NCBI RefSeq assembly: GCF_936927845.1
Contig: NZ_CAKZHV010000004.1
Location: 1-64,000, forward strand
DNA from: an uncultured Sphingomonas sp.
GTDB lineage: Bacteria; Pseudomonadota; Alphaproteobacteria; Sphingomonadales; Sphingomonadaceae
DNA: 64,000 nt
Reading direction: 5' to 3'
Shown in pieces: positions 1 to 9,172 of this stretch. Below the pieces are notes generated by a model. That model made no database searches. It saw nothing but the letters and a program-made list of their open reading frames with translations, and was not told the DNA's origin. Position 1 is the first letter of the stretch; the number at the start of each line of letters is the position of its first letter. The position numbers and the translations under genes were made by a program.

Positions 1-2
1 GC

Positions 3-191
3 TTCCACTACGAGAGCCACGACCAGCTCCGGACGCACCTCGCCGACTTCATGGCAGCCTACAACTTTGCCCGCCGGCTCAAGACGCTCAGCGGCCTCAC
101 CCCCTACGAATGCATCGCCAAGATCTGGACGTCAGAGCCAGATCGGTTCATCATCGACCCGATCCACCAAATGCCGGGACTGAACACCTAG
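3..191 (+). CDS. IS481-type transposase, C-terminal fragment (cut by window start)
   Basis: The reading frame is open from the first bases and stops with TAG at 189-191. The 62 residues end in the sequence HQMPGLNT and contain YNFARRLKTLSGLTPYE, which is the typical C-terminus of IS481-family DDE transposases (end of the integrase core). The catalytic residues lie upstream of the window, so it cannot be said whether the element is intact. No terminal inverted repeat was recognised in the 27 bases between the stop and the next gene. Family assignment is by recognised C-terminal motif only. Confidence 0.75.
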   Translation, partial: FHYESHDQLRTHLADFMAAYNFARRLKTLSGLTPYECIAKIWTSEPDRFIIDPIHQMPGLNT

Positions 192-218
192 GCGCCGCGT
201 CCGTGCGTCGGACCTCGC

Positions 219-872
219 TTACTGCGGCGACCCACCCGTGCGCGGCGGCATTGCGATCGGGCGACCGCCGTTCAGGTCGGCGCCGGTGTTCTGGTCGGTC
301 GGCGTCGGCTGGATCATCGCGCGCATCTGCCACTGGTATTTGTCGATCGCATGCTGAACCTCCTGGAGCAGGTTCGACGTCGTCGGATCGCCATCCTCCG
401 ACGCCTTGATCCCCTGCCCGACCTCGTCGCTCACCACCTTGTAATAGCGCGCGAACCACGCGATCACCTGCGCATCGTCGGTGAAGCCGCCAGGATATTC
501 GGGCACGCGGCTGGTGCGCACGATCGTGTTGGCACGTCCATCGGCAGAGGCACCGATCGCGAGCAGTCGCTCCGCGACCTCGTCGGCGTACTTGCCGACA
601 CCTTCATAATGGTCCTGGAGCAATTCGTGCAGCGGGTAGAACAGCGTGCCGGACACGTTCCAATGCGCCTGCTTGGTCTGCAACTGCAGCTGCTGGAGCT
701 CGGTCAAGGTCTGCTGCAACGCCTGGATCGAGGCGCGGTGCGCCCCCGCCTGCGGCCCACCATGCTCGCGGTCGGTAACGCTGTTGGTGGGGAACCCACC
801 TGCAGGGGCGGCGGTCTGCGCCAGAGCAGGCGTAGCAACCAGGCAGGCAGCGGCGGACAGGATCAGACGCAT
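219..872 (-). CDS. Dps-like ferritin with N-terminal signal peptide
   Basis: A 217-residue protein. Residues 1-19 are a clear Sec signal peptide ending in ALAQ. The body from about residue 45 to 185 is a Dps/ferritin-like four-helix domain: KQAHWNVSG, then LHELLQDHY, then YADEVAERLLAIG. These keep the His, His, Asp and Glu ferroxidase ligands that Dps uses at its dimer interface to oxidise and store iron and detoxify peroxide. Dps proteins are normally cytoplasmic and bind the nucleoid, so an export signal implies a periplasmic iron or peroxide sink. The C-terminal 25 residues are Pro/Gly-rich and look disordered. It is transcribed alone; no partner gene is apparent. Confidence 0.85.
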   Translation of the reverse strand: MRLILSAAACLVATPALAQTAAPAGGFPTNSVTDREHGGPQAGAHRASIQALQQTLTELQQLQLQTKQAHWNVSGTLFYPLHELLQDHYEGVGKYADEVAERLLAIGASADGRANTIVRTSRVPEYPGGFTDDAQVIAWFARYYKVVSDEVGQGIKASEDGDPTTSNLLQEVQHAIDKYQWQMRAMIQPTPTDQNTGADLNGGRPIAMPPRTGGSPQ

Positions 873-988
873 CGGGCAACTCCGTCGATGGAGCGCGACG
901 CCGGTCGGCGACGCTGCTCACTGTACTTGCCCGAACGGCGAAAACTAACCTAGGTTGCTTCCGTCAGCAAAGATTTGTCACGAACGCC

Positions 989-1792
989 TCACGGCAGCAG
1001 GAACGTGCCCTCGATCACGGTCACGCACGCGCCACCCAGCACGACACGGTCGCCCTCCAACCGGCATGACAGCCGCCCGCCGCGTACCGAGGCCTGGTAT
1101 GCGCTCATCCGCTCGCGCCCGAGCCGCCCGGCCCAGTACGGCACCATCACCGCGTGCGCGCTGCCCGTCACCGGATCCTCGTCGATGTCGAACGCGGGCA
1201 CGAAGACTCGGCTGACGATATCGGTCGTCTCGCCCGGCGCGGCGACGATGATGACAAATGGGCCAAGCGGCGCGAGCGCGCGCATGTCGGGCGCGCAATC
1301 GCGCACCTGACGTTCGTTCTCCACCACGACCAGCGCGTAGCCTTTGTCGTGCCACAGCGTTTCCTGCACCGCGCCTTCCGGCAGCTCCAGCCCGGCGACG
1401 ATCTCGGGCAAGAGCTTTGCCTGCGGCACCCAGGCGGGTAGCGCCATCGCGTAGCGGTGCCCGTCGCGCGCGACCTCGAGTATGCCGGCTTGCCGCGTAC
1501 GAAAGCGGACGCTCGCGCGGTCGGTGTCGGAGGATAGCACGACGTGTCCGCTCGCCAGCGTCGCGTGACCGCATAGCGCGACCTCCGCACCCGGCGTGAA
1601 CCAGCGCAACTCGTAATTCGCCTCACCGCTGGCGTCGGGGACGAGAAAGGCGGTTTCGGACAGGTTGTTCTCGACCGCGATCTTGAGCAGCGTGTCGTCG
1701 TCGAGCCACTTGGTCAACGGCATCACCGCCGCGGGATTACCCGTGAACGCTTCCTCGGCAAAGGCGTCGACCTGGGAAAAGGGGATGCGCAT
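989..1792 (-). CDS. PhzF family phenazine biosynthesis-like isomerase
   Basis: 267 residues, the usual PhzF length. The N-terminus (FSQVDAFAEEAFTGNPAAV) and the NNLSETAF motif near residue 45, which carries the catalytic Glu, are hallmarks of the family. GHATLASGHVV and, in the second half, DPVTGSAHAVMVPYW mark the two-lobed fold shared with diaminopimelate epimerase. PhzF itself isomerises dihydro-hydroxyanthranilate in phenazine synthesis. No other phenazine gene is nearby, so the substrate here is unknown and a general isomerase role is more likely. It ends 34 bases upstream of the start of the next minus-strand frame and may be co-transcribed with the CDF transporter and pdxH. Confidence 0.88.
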   Translation of the reverse strand: MRIPFSQVDAFAEEAFTGNPAAVMPLTKWLDDDTLLKIAVENNLSETAFLVPDASGEANYELRWFTPGAEVALCGHATLASGHVVLSSDTDRASVRFRTRQAGILEVARDGHRYAMALPAWVPQAKLLPEIVAGLELPEGAVQETLWHDKGYALVVVENERQVRDCAPDMRALAPLGPFVIIVAAPGETTDIVSRVFVPAFDIDEDPVTGSAHAVMVPYWAGRLGRERMSAYQASVRGGRLSCRLEGDRVVLGGACVTVIEGTFLLP

Positions 1793-1825
1793 CTCGTGTC
1801 CTTACAGCCGCTTGGCGACAGGTTC

Positions 1826-2773
1826 TTACAGCCGCTTGCCGAACCAGTGCGGCGTCGCCTCAGCCTCGACCAGGGGATTGTCGGTATCCTCATGCCCCTC
1901 GGGATCAAGGTGGATCAGCGTCTCGACCTTGGGAAAGGTGCGGCGCAACGCGAACTCAACCGACTCAACGATATCGTGCGCCTGCCGCACGGTCAGGTCG
2001 GGATCGACCTCCATGTGGAATTGCGCAAAATCGTGAGAGCCGGCACGGCGGGTGCGGAAATCGTGGATGCCGCGAATGCCGGGCTGGCGTGCGGCAACCT
2101 CCATGAAGGCCGAGCGCTGATCCTCCGACCATTCCTTGTCCATCAGCATGTCGATCGCCTGGCTCGACGCCTGAAACGCGCCCCAGGCGAGCCACGCGGC
2201 GATCGCGATGCCGAACACCGGGTCCGCACCCTTCACCCCGACATATTGGTCAAGCACCAGCGCCGCGATCACCGCGACGTTCAACAGCACGTCGGACTGA
2301 TAGTGCACGTTGTCGGCGAGGATCGCGACCGACCCCGTCTTGCGGATCACGCTGCGCTGATAGGCGAGCAACACCAGCGTCGCGGCGATCGCCAGCACCG
2401 ACACGCCGATGCCGAGTCCGGCATCCTCGTTGACCTGCGGCGCGGAGAAACGCTCCACCGCGCGCCACGCGATGCCGATCGCCGAGGCGGTGATGAGCAC
2501 GACCTGAAACAGCGCTGCCAGCGCCTCCGCCTTGCCATGGCCGAACCGGTGGTCGTGGTCGGCAGGCTCGGCGGCGAGCTTGACGCCGTAAAGCGTGACG
2601 AGGCTGGCGAGCAGGTCGAGCCCGGTGTCGGCGAGCGACCCCAGCATCGCGACCGATCCGGTATGCCACGCGGCATAGCCCTTCACGACGAGCAAACTTA
2701 GCGCCATCGCGACGCTCGCCAGTGCGGCGCGCATCGCGATCGGGATCACCCGGCGGCGTTCGCTCTCGGTCAT
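1826..2773 (-). CDS. Cation diffusion facilitator (CDF) metal transporter
   Basis: 315 residues with about six hydrophobic segments followed by a soluble C-terminal domain, the layout of CDF proteins that export Zn, Fe or Cd from the cytoplasm by proton antiport. The TM2 metal site is seen as [12 protein letters not shown] (two Asp, i/i+4) and the TM5 site as HYQSDVLLN (His, i+4 Asp). The [16 protein letters not shown] stretch between TM2 and TM3 is diagnostic. The start codon overlaps the stop of pdxH by four bases (ATGA), so the two form an operon. Metal specificity cannot be read from the sequence. Confidence 0.92.
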   Translation of the reverse strand: MTESERRRVIPIAMRAALASVAMALSLLVVKGYAAWHTGSVAMLGSLADTGLDLLASLVTLYGVKLAAEPADHDHRFGHGKAEALAALFQVVLITASAIGIAWRAVERFSAPQVNEDAGLGIGVSVLAIAATLVLLAYQRSVIRKTGSVAILADNVHYQSDVLLNVAVIAALVLDQYVGVKGADPVFGIAIAAWLAWGAFQASSQAIDMLMDKEWSEDQRSAFMEVAARQPGIRGIHDFRTRRAGSHDFAQFHMEVDPDLTVRQAHDIVESVEFALRRTFPKVETLIHLDPEGHEDTDNPLVEAEATPHWFGKRL

Positions 2774-3366
2774 GGGAACAGCAATCCTTCGCTCCAGGCG
2801 TCGCCGTCACGCGTGAACAGGCGGCGTTCATGCAAGCGATGCGCGCGGTCCTGCCAGAACTCGATGCGTTCGGGTGTCACGCGATAGCCGCCCCAATTGG
2901 GCGGACGCGGCACGTCCTGTCCGTCGAAGCGCGCCTTCATCTCTTCGAACCGCGCCTCGAACGTTTCGCGGGTGTCGAGCGGGCGCGATTGGTCGGACGC
3001 CCAGGCGCCAAGCTGCGAGTCGCGACTGCGGGTGGCGAAATAAGCGTCGCTCTCCGCATCACTCGCGAAGCGGACCGGGCCGTCGATCCGGATCTGGCGG
3101 CGCAGCGACTTCCAGTGAAACAGCAGCCCCGCCTGCATGTTCTCGGCCAGCGCCTCGGCCTTGCGGCTGCCGCGGTTGGTGTAGAACACGAAGCCGTCGG
3201 GCCCATGCCCCTTCAACAGCACCATCCGCACCGACGGGCGCCCGGCGGCATCGGCGGTGGCGAGCGCCATCGCATTCGGGTCATTGAGTTCGCTTGTCCG
3301 CGCCTCGGCATACCAGGCATCGAACAGCGCGAAGGGATCGTCACTCATCCGCCCCCCATAGCGCAA
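2770..3366 (-). CDS. pdxH: Pyridoxamine/pyridoxine 5'-phosphate oxidase
   Basis: 198 residues, normal for PdxH, the FMN enzyme that makes pyridoxal 5'-phosphate in the last step of vitamin B6 synthesis and salvage. The FMN-binding region [20 protein letters not shown] is followed by [19 protein letters not shown]. The C-terminal PLP-substrate motif [20 protein letters not shown] is complete. It is the first gene of a minus-strand pair with the CDF transporter, sharing an ATGA overlap. The divergent ku gene starts 117 bases away, so the two operons share one intergenic promoter region. Confidence 0.93.
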   Translation of the reverse strand: MRYGGRMSDDPFALFDAWYAEARTSELNDPNAMALATADAAGRPSVRMVLLKGHGPDGFVFYTNRGSRKAEALAENMQAGLLFHWKSLRRQIRIDGPVRFASDAESDAYFATRSRDSQLGAWASDQSRPLDTRETFEARFEEMKARFDGQDVPRPPNWGGYRVTPERIEFWQDRAHRLHERRLFTRDGDAWSEGLLFP

Positions 3367-3483
3367 CCTGCATCAGTGCGGAACAACCGCGTCATCGGGC
3401 AAGCGGGAACAACTCCCATGCGCGGCGCGGAACGACTCCTTCGCCCATGATTTGAATCGCTTACGCAACGAGAGGGGTGGAAC

Positions 3484-4380
3484 ATGGCCGCGCGCGCTTA
3501 CTGGCAGGGGCAGATACGGCTCGCGCTCGTCTCGATCCCGGTCGAGATCTATTCCGCGACGAAGTCGGGCGCGCAGATCGCGTTCCACCAAATCCACGAG
3601 CCTTCGGGCGAGCGGATCAAGTACGAGAAAGTCGCGCCGGGCATCGGCCCGGTGGACCCCGATGAGATCATCAAGGGGTTCGAGGTCGAGAAAGGCGAGT
3701 ACGTCCTGCTCGAACAGGACGAGATCGATGCGGTGAAACTCGAATCGAAGAAGACGCTCGAGCTGACGCAGTTCGTCGACAGCAGCGAAATCGACGTACT
3801 CTATTACGAGAAGCCCTATTTCGTCGTGCCCGCCGACGACCTTGCGGAGGAAGCGTTCATCGTGCTGCGCGAGGCGCTCCGGCGGACCAAGAAGGTTGGC
3901 CTCGGACAGCTCGCGATGCGCGGGCGCGAATATATCGTCAGCCTGAAACCGTGCGGGCGCGGACTGATCCTGGAGACGCTGCGCTACGCCGACGAGGTCA
4001 ACAAGGCGCAGGGCTATTTCCGCGAGATCGCCGACACCAAGCCCGACCCCGAGCTGCTCGACCTCGCCGAGGCGCTGATCGACCGCAAGACCGCCGCGTT
4101 TGATCCGCAAGAGTTCCACAATCGCTACGTCGATGCGTTGAAGGAGCTGATCGAACGCAAGCGCAAGGCGAAGGGCAAGACCAAGATCATCGAGGACAAG
4201 GATGAGGGCGGCCGCTCGGCGTCCAACGTCGTTGACCTGATGGCGGCGCTCAAGAAGTCGATGGAAGGCAAGTCGGGCGGCGAGCCGGCGAAAAAGGCTT
4301 CGGCCAAAACCGCAGCAAAGAAACCCGCCGCCAAGAAACCGGCGGCGAAGAAGCCGGCGCCGGCCAAGAAGCGCGCCTGA
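3484..4380 (+). CDS. ku: Ku homodimeric DNA end-binding protein (NHEJ)
   Basis: 298 residues. The N-terminus AARAYWQGQIRLALVSIPVEIYSAT is the conserved opening of bacterial Ku, which forms a homodimeric ring on double-strand breaks and recruits LigD. The Ku core runs to about residue 255. The tail from 262 is built from repeated AKKPA/KKASAKT units, a basic extension seen in many alphaproteobacterial Ku proteins that adds DNA affinity. An AGGGG-type ribosome site lies upstream (GAGAGGGGTGGAAC before ATG). ligD follows after seven bases, so the pair is one NHEJ operon. Confidence 0.95.
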   Translation: MAARAYWQGQIRLALVSIPVEIYSATKSGAQIAFHQIHEPSGERIKYEKVAPGIGPVDPDEIIKGFEVEKGEYVLLEQDEIDAVKLESKKTLELTQFVDSSEIDVLYYEKPYFVVPADDLAEEAFIVLREALRRTKKVGLGQLAMRGREYIVSLKPCGRGLILETLRYADEVNKAQGYFREIADTKPDPELLDLAEALIDRKTAAFDPQEFHNRYVDALKELIERKRKAKGKTKIIEDKDEGGRSASNVVDLMAALKKSMEGKSGGEPAKKASAKTAAKKPAAKKPAAKKPAPAKKRA

Positions 4381-4387
4381 CGCCGCG

Positions 4388-6808
4388 ATGGCCGCTACCG
4401 ACCCTCTCGCCCGCTACAACGCCAAGCGCGATTTCACGCGCACGGCCGAGCCCGCGGGTACGCTCGCAAAGGGTCACGGCAACAGCTTCGTGGTGCAGAA
4501 GCACGACGCGACGCGGCTCCACTGGGACTTCCGGCTCGAAGTCGACGGGGTGCTGAAAAGCTGGGCGGTGACGCGCGGGCCTAGCCTTGATCCTGGCGAG
4601 AAACGGCTGGCGGTCAGGACCGAGGACCATCCGCTCGACTATGGCACGTTCGAGGGAACGATCCCCGCGGGCGAGTACGGCGGCGGCACCGTCATGCTAT
4701 GGGACCGCGGCACCTGGTCGCCGATCAAGGGCAAGAGCGCGAAGGATCTGGAGGCCGGGCACCTCCATTTCGTGCTGGAAGGCGAGCGGATGCGCGGCGA
4801 GTGGCTGCTGATCCGCTTGAAGCCACGTGCCAGGGAGAAGCGCGAGAACTGGCTGCTACGCAAGATCGGCGACGCGGAGGCCGGCGGCACCGACTTCTTG
4901 GTCGAGACCGCGCTGACCAGCGTGTCGACCGGCCGCACCATGCAGGAGATTGCCGAGGACAAAGCGCCCAAGAAGCGAAGGGCTGGGCGCAAGGCGACCA
5001 AAGCCGCCACCCTGCCCGCCTTCACCGAACCGCAGCTCTGCACGTTGGTAGACACGGTGCCGACCGGATCGGCGTGGCTGCACGAGGTCAAATATGACGG
5101 CTACCGCGCGCTGGTCGCGGTCGCGGGCGGCACGGCCAAGGTGTTCACCCGCAACGGCCTCGACTGGAGCGACAAGTTTCCCGGCATCGCCGAAGCCGCT
5201 GCGGCGCTGGACGTGCGTTCCGCGCTGATCGACGGCGAGATCGTCGCGTTCAAGAACGGGCGCCCCGACTTCTCGACGCTCAAGGACGCGATCTCGTCGG
5301 GCGGTGACATGACGATGTTCGCGTTCGACCTGCTGACGCTCGATGGCGAGGATCTGACGGCGCTGCCGACGACAATGCGCAAGGCGCGGCTCCAGGCGAT
5401 CATCGGCGACGACGCACGGCTCCATTACGCCGAGCACGTCGTTGGCAGCGGCGAGCAGTTGCTCGAGAAGATGTGCGCCGAGGGGCTGGAGGGCGTGGTA
5501 TCGAAACGCGCCGACGCGCCCTACCGCGCCGGGCGCTCGTCCGACTGGCTCAAGATCAAATGCACGCGGCGGCAGGAGTTCGTGATCGTCGGCTGGCTGC
5601 CGTCGACCAAGAAGCGCGGGTTCAAGTCGCTGCTGCTCGGCGTGCACGAGGACGGCAAGCTGCGCTACGCCGGCAAGGTGGGCACCGGCTTCACGCAGGC
5701 ACTGATGACGGAGCTGCGCGCGAAGCTCGACACCCGCGTGCGCAAGACCGCGCCGGTCGACGCGCCACGCGCGATGGTGCGCGGCGCGCAGTGGGTGAAG
5801 CCCGATCTGGTCGCGGAGATCGCCTTCACCGAGGCGACGCCCGACGGACTGTTGCGCCACCCGAGCTTCCTGGGCCTGCGCGGTGACAAGCCCGCGCGCG
5901 AGGTGGTGTTGGAACAAACCCACGTGATCGCCGACACGTCCGCAACCCCAGCGGTCAAGATCACCAATCGCGACCGCGTGATCGACCCCGACGGACACGT
6001 GACGAAGGGAGACCTCGCCGACTATTACGCCACGATGTCCGCCATCATGCTGCCCTGGACCGGTCACCGCCCGATCAGCCTGGTGCGCTGCCCGCAGGGA
6101 CGTGCGAAACAATGCTTCTTCCAGAAACACGACGCGGGCTCGTTCGGCGAGGCGGTACACCGTGTCGCGATCGAGGAGAAGGACGGGTCGAGCGAGGATT
6201 ACCTGTGGGTCAACGATGCCGCGGGGCTGCTGACCTGCGTGCAGATGGGGACGATCGAGTTCCACGGCTGGGGATCGCGCGTCGACGCGCTGGAGCGGCC
6301 CGACCGGATGATCTTCGACCTCGACCCCGACGAAGGGCTCGACTTCGGCGACACAAAGAAGGCGGCCGAGTTCGTGCGCGACCAATTGGGGGAGATCGGC
6401 CTCGCCAGCTTCCCGCTCCTGTCGGGTGGCAAGGGCGTCCACGTCGTGGTGCCGCTGATGCCGGGCGCCGAATGGCCCGCAGTGCGCGACTTCGCCGAAC
6501 GCTTCGCGCGCGCACTCGCGCAAAGCCACCCCGACCGTTTCGTCGCCACCATGAGCAAGGCGAAACGCAAGGGGCGCATCTTCATCGACTATCTGCGCAA
6601 CGGGCGCGGATCGACCGCGATCATGCCCTATTCCGCGCGCGCGCGCGCCGGTGCGCCGGTCGCGGCACCGGTGACGTGGAGCGAGCTGCGCGACCTCGAC
6701 ACCGCAGCGAACTGGCACGTCGGCGACGCCGCCGAGCTGACCGCGCGCGCCAATGCGCCGGCGCTGTCGGGCTGGGGCGTCGCCGATCAAATGCTGCCCG
6801 ACCTGTAA
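4388..6808 (+). CDS. ligD: Multifunctional NHEJ ligase LigD (phosphoesterase-ligase-polymerase)
   Basis: 806 residues with three domains in the Pseudomonas-type order. Residues about 25-180 are the 3'-phosphoesterase (HDATRLHWDFRLE, GTFEGTIPAGEYGGG). About 215-525 is the ATP-dependent ligase, with the adenylated lysine in EVKYDGYR near residue 236, DGEIVAF, and the SKRADAPYRAGRSSDWLKIK motif. About 545-806 is the primase-like polymerase, with metal-binding FDLDPDE near 643, LSGGKGVHVVVPL and YLRNGRGSTAIMPYS. Together with Ku it trims, fills and seals broken ends. All three active sites appear intact. It ends 16 bases from the convergent peptidase gene; no clear terminator hairpin was seen between them. 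Confidence 0.95.
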   Translation: MAATDPLARYNAKRDFTRTAEPAGTLAKGHGNSFVVQKHDATRLHWDFRLEVDGVLKSWAVTRGPSLDPGEKRLAVRTEDHPLDYGTFEGTIPAGEYGGGTVMLWDRGTWSPIKGKSAKDLEAGHLHFVLEGERMRGEWLLIRLKPRAREKRENWLLRKIGDAEAGGTDFLVETALTSVSTGRTMQEIAEDKAPKKRRAGRKATKAATLPAFTEPQLCTLVDTVPTGSAWLHEVKYDGYRALVAVAGGTAKVFTRNGLDWSDKFPGIAEAAAALDVRSALIDGEIVAFKNGRPDFSTLKDAISSGGDMTMFAFDLLTLDGEDLTALPTTMRKARLQAIIGDDARLHYAEHVVGSGEQLLEKMCAEGLEGVVSKRADAPYRAGRSSDWLKIKCTRRQEFVIVGWLPSTKKRGFKSLLLGVHEDGKLRYAGKVGTGFTQALMTELRAKLDTRVRKTAPVDAPRAMVRGAQWVKPDLVAEIAFTEATPDGLLRHPSFLGLRGDKPAREVVLEQTHVIADTSATPAVKITNRDRVIDPDGHVTKGDLADYYATMSAIMLPWTGHRPISLVRCPQGRAKQCFFQKHDAGSFGEAVHRVAIEEKDGSSEDYLWVNDAAGLLTCVQMGTIEFHGWGSRVDALERPDRMIFDLDPDEGLDFGDTKKAAEFVRDQLGEIGLASFPLLSGGKGVHVVVPLMPGAEWPAVRDFAERFARALAQSHPDRFVATMSKAKRKGRIFIDYLRNGRGSTAIMPYSARARAGAPVAAPVTWSELRDLDTAANWHVGDAAELTARANAPALSGWGVADQMLPDL

Positions 6809-6824
6809 GGCCGGGCCGCTCACC

Positions 6825-8927
6825 TTACTGCGCGGGCGTCGCCTGCGCGGGTGCGCCCGTCACGCGATAACGATCGAACCAGGCGAGGATTGCCGACGCT
6901 TTCGCCGCCGACTGGCTCGGCCGCGCGGTGAAGCCGCCGTGGCTCGCACCCGGTACCTTGACCAGCGCGGTCGGCACGCCGCGGATCTGCAAGGCGGCGT
7001 AATATTGCTCCGCTTCCGACACCGGGGTGCGGTAATCCTCGCTCCCGACCACCACCAGCGTCGGCGTTTTCACGTTGCCAACGAGGCTCAAGGGCGAGTG
7101 CCGCCAATAATCCATCGGATCCTCCCACGGCAGCTTGTTGAACCAGTAGCGCGAGGTAAACAGCGTTGCGTCCATGGTCAGCGCCTCGCTGATCCAGTTG
7201 ATGACGGGCTTCTGCGTCGCCGCCGCCTTGAAGCGGTTGTTCTTGCCAACGATCCACGCGGTCAGCACGCCGCCGCCCGACCCGCCGGTGACGAACAGAT
7301 TGTCCGGGTCGGCGGTGCCGTCCGCAATCGCGGTGTCGACCGCCGCCATCAGATCGTCGTAATCGGCGCTGGGATAGTTCTTGTCGATCAGATTGGCGAA
7401 CTCGGCGCCGTAGCTGGTCGAGCCGCGCGGGTTGGTCCACAACACCGCATAGCCATCGGCGGCATAGAGCTGCACGTCGCTGGCGAAGCTCGGGCTATAG
7501 GCCGATTGCGGCCCGCCGTGGATTTCGAGGATCAGCGGCACGCGGCGACCGGGCTGCCATCCCGGCGGGGTCGCGATCCAGGCGTCGATCGCGCGACCGT
7601 CGGGCGCAGTGACCGCGAGCTTGCGGATCGGCGCCAGCGCCTTCGCCTCCAGCATCGTCGCGTTGAGGTTCGTCAGTCGCCTGGGCTTGCCGCCAGAGAC
7701 GACCCAGATATCGGCCGGCGCTTGGCCATCGCCGCCGGTATAGGCCACCACGCCACCGCGCGAGACCGAGAAGTCGCCGCCGGTGTATGGCCGGTCGAGC
7801 CCGCCGCCCTTCAGATTGTCGGCAAGCACGGTAACGCCGCCGCCCTCGCCCACGCGCGCGACCTTGCGCATGCCATGATCATCGTACGAGGCGTAAAGGG
7901 TGTTCCCCGCCCATTGCACGTCCTCGACCGAGCGATCGAGCGCGTGCGTCAGCGAACGCGCGTTCGCGGCACTGCGATCGCCGACGTAGATCTCGCTGTT
8001 CTCGTATGCGCGCCGCTCGTCGTCGAACCCGAGCCACGCGACGCGGGAGCCATCGGGGGAGAAACGCGGGGAGGCATCGGGGCCGTCGCGGGTGGTCAGT
8101 TGCGTCAGCACGGCCGAGTTGACGTCGACCGCGTAGAGATTGCTGTCCATCACGCGGCGGTCGGCATCCTTGCCGCGGATCGCCGCGAACAGGATACGCT
8201 GCCCGTCCGCGCTCCACGACAGCGGCCCGGCATCGTCGTAGCTGCCGAAGGTCAATTGCCGCGCCGCACCGCCGTCGGCCGCCGCGACGAACACGTGATC
8301 GCGCCCCGGCTTGATGTAACCCGGACCATCGGCGCGGTAGGTGATGCGGTCGATCACTTGGAGCGGCTCGGCCCATTTCGCGCCCTCGGGCTTGTCAGGC
8401 GCGCGGCCCAGTTTCGTCCCCTCCCCCATCACGGTCGCGGTGAAGGCGAGTCGGCGGCCATCGGGTGACCAGGCGAGCGCGCCCGGATCGCCCGGCAGCG
8501 CGGTGATCCTGGCACTCGCGCCCGTCGCCAGCCAGCGGACGAACAACTGGCTGTTGTCGCCGTCGCCCGCGGCATAGGCGATACGTGTGCCATCGGGTGA
8601 CCAGCGCGGCGAGGAACCACTGGCGGCGAACGGCGTCTGACGCCCGCTCGCCACATCAACCAGCCACAAGGACGATTGCATCCGGTCAGTCATCACGTCG
8701 CCCGAGCGGCGGACGTAGACGATCGTGCGCCCGTCCGGGCTGATCTGCGGATCGCTCGCCATCTGCAGCCCGAACAGATCTTGGCCGGTGAACGCGCGGT
8801 TGGCGGTGTCGGCGGCGGGGACGGGCCTATCCTGCGCGGGCGCGGCGACCGGTATGGCGAGCAGCAAGGCAGTGGTCGCGAGGGCGGTGACGAAGGAGGC
8901 GGGGGTCGGACGCAAGGCGAGCTCCAT
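6825..8927 (-). CDS. S9 family (prolyl oligopeptidase/DPP-type) exported peptidase
   Basis: About 700 residues from the chosen ATG. The frame continues upstream to 9023, but starting at 8927 (or 8948) gives a proper signal peptide (LALRPTPASFV...LLLAIPVAAPAQ). The first two thirds hold WD40-like/beta-propeller repeats (DPQISPDGRTIVYV, SPRWSPDGTRIAYA, PRFSPDGSRVAWL). The C-terminal alpha/beta hydrolase keeps the catalytic triad: Ser in TGGSGGGVLT (near residue 550), Asp in VVGSEDYRTP and His in PGASHGGFT. It is predicted to be a periplasmic or outer-envelope oligopeptidase or aminopeptidase. No good ribosome site favours either start. Confidence 0.9.
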   Translation of the reverse strand: MELALRPTPASFVTALATTALLLAIPVAAPAQDRPVPAADTANRAFTGQDLFGLQMASDPQISPDGRTIVYVRRSGDVMTDRMQSSLWLVDVASGRQTPFAASGSSPRWSPDGTRIAYAAGDGDNSQLFVRWLATGASARITALPGDPGALAWSPDGRRLAFTATVMGEGTKLGRAPDKPEGAKWAEPLQVIDRITYRADGPGYIKPGRDHVFVAAADGGAARQLTFGSYDDAGPLSWSADGQRILFAAIRGKDADRRVMDSNLYAVDVNSAVLTQLTTRDGPDASPRFSPDGSRVAWLGFDDERRAYENSEIYVGDRSAANARSLTHALDRSVEDVQWAGNTLYASYDDHGMRKVARVGEGGGVTVLADNLKGGGLDRPYTGGDFSVSRGGVVAYTGGDGQAPADIWVVSGGKPRRLTNLNATMLEAKALAPIRKLAVTAPDGRAIDAWIATPPGWQPGRRVPLILEIHGGPQSAYSPSFASDVQLYAADGYAVLWTNPRGSTSYGAEFANLIDKNYPSADYDDLMAAVDTAIADGTADPDNLFVTGGSGGGVLTAWIVGKNNRFKAAATQKPVINWISEALTMDATLFTSRYWFNKLPWEDPMDYWRHSPLSLVGNVKTPTLVVVGSEDYRTPVSEAEQYYAALQIRGVPTALVKVPGASHGGFTARPSQSAAKASAILAWFDRYRVTGAPAQATPAQ

Positions 8928-9172
8928 GATCGAGGCGAGCGCGAACATGCCCGAACGGCGGCGGCGCGCAAGACACCGCGTTCGGAGCGGTAGCGCACAT
9001 CGGGGTGAGCCGGTCGTCCGCATCAGCGCGGCGTCATCGCGGGTCTGGGGCGAGGTTCACTGCACCGCCGATGAAATACAGAGGTATGCAAACCAGACAG
9101 CGTCAGGCCTGCCGTATCACCGTGTGCGGTCTCTCACGGAACGGACAGCACCTCACGCCGGCGGCGCAAGCG

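Noticed and set aside
4262..4377. Repeated AAGAAACC/GCCGGCG units at the end of ku, looking like a tandem DNA repeat
   Set aside because: They encode the lysine-alanine-proline tail usual for bacterial Ku; the repeat is explained by the protein.
4856..6823. 655-codon open frame on the minus strand opposite ligD
   Set aside because: It is a high-GC shadow frame; the plus strand encodes an intact LigD with all motifs, and the opposite product has no recognisable domain.
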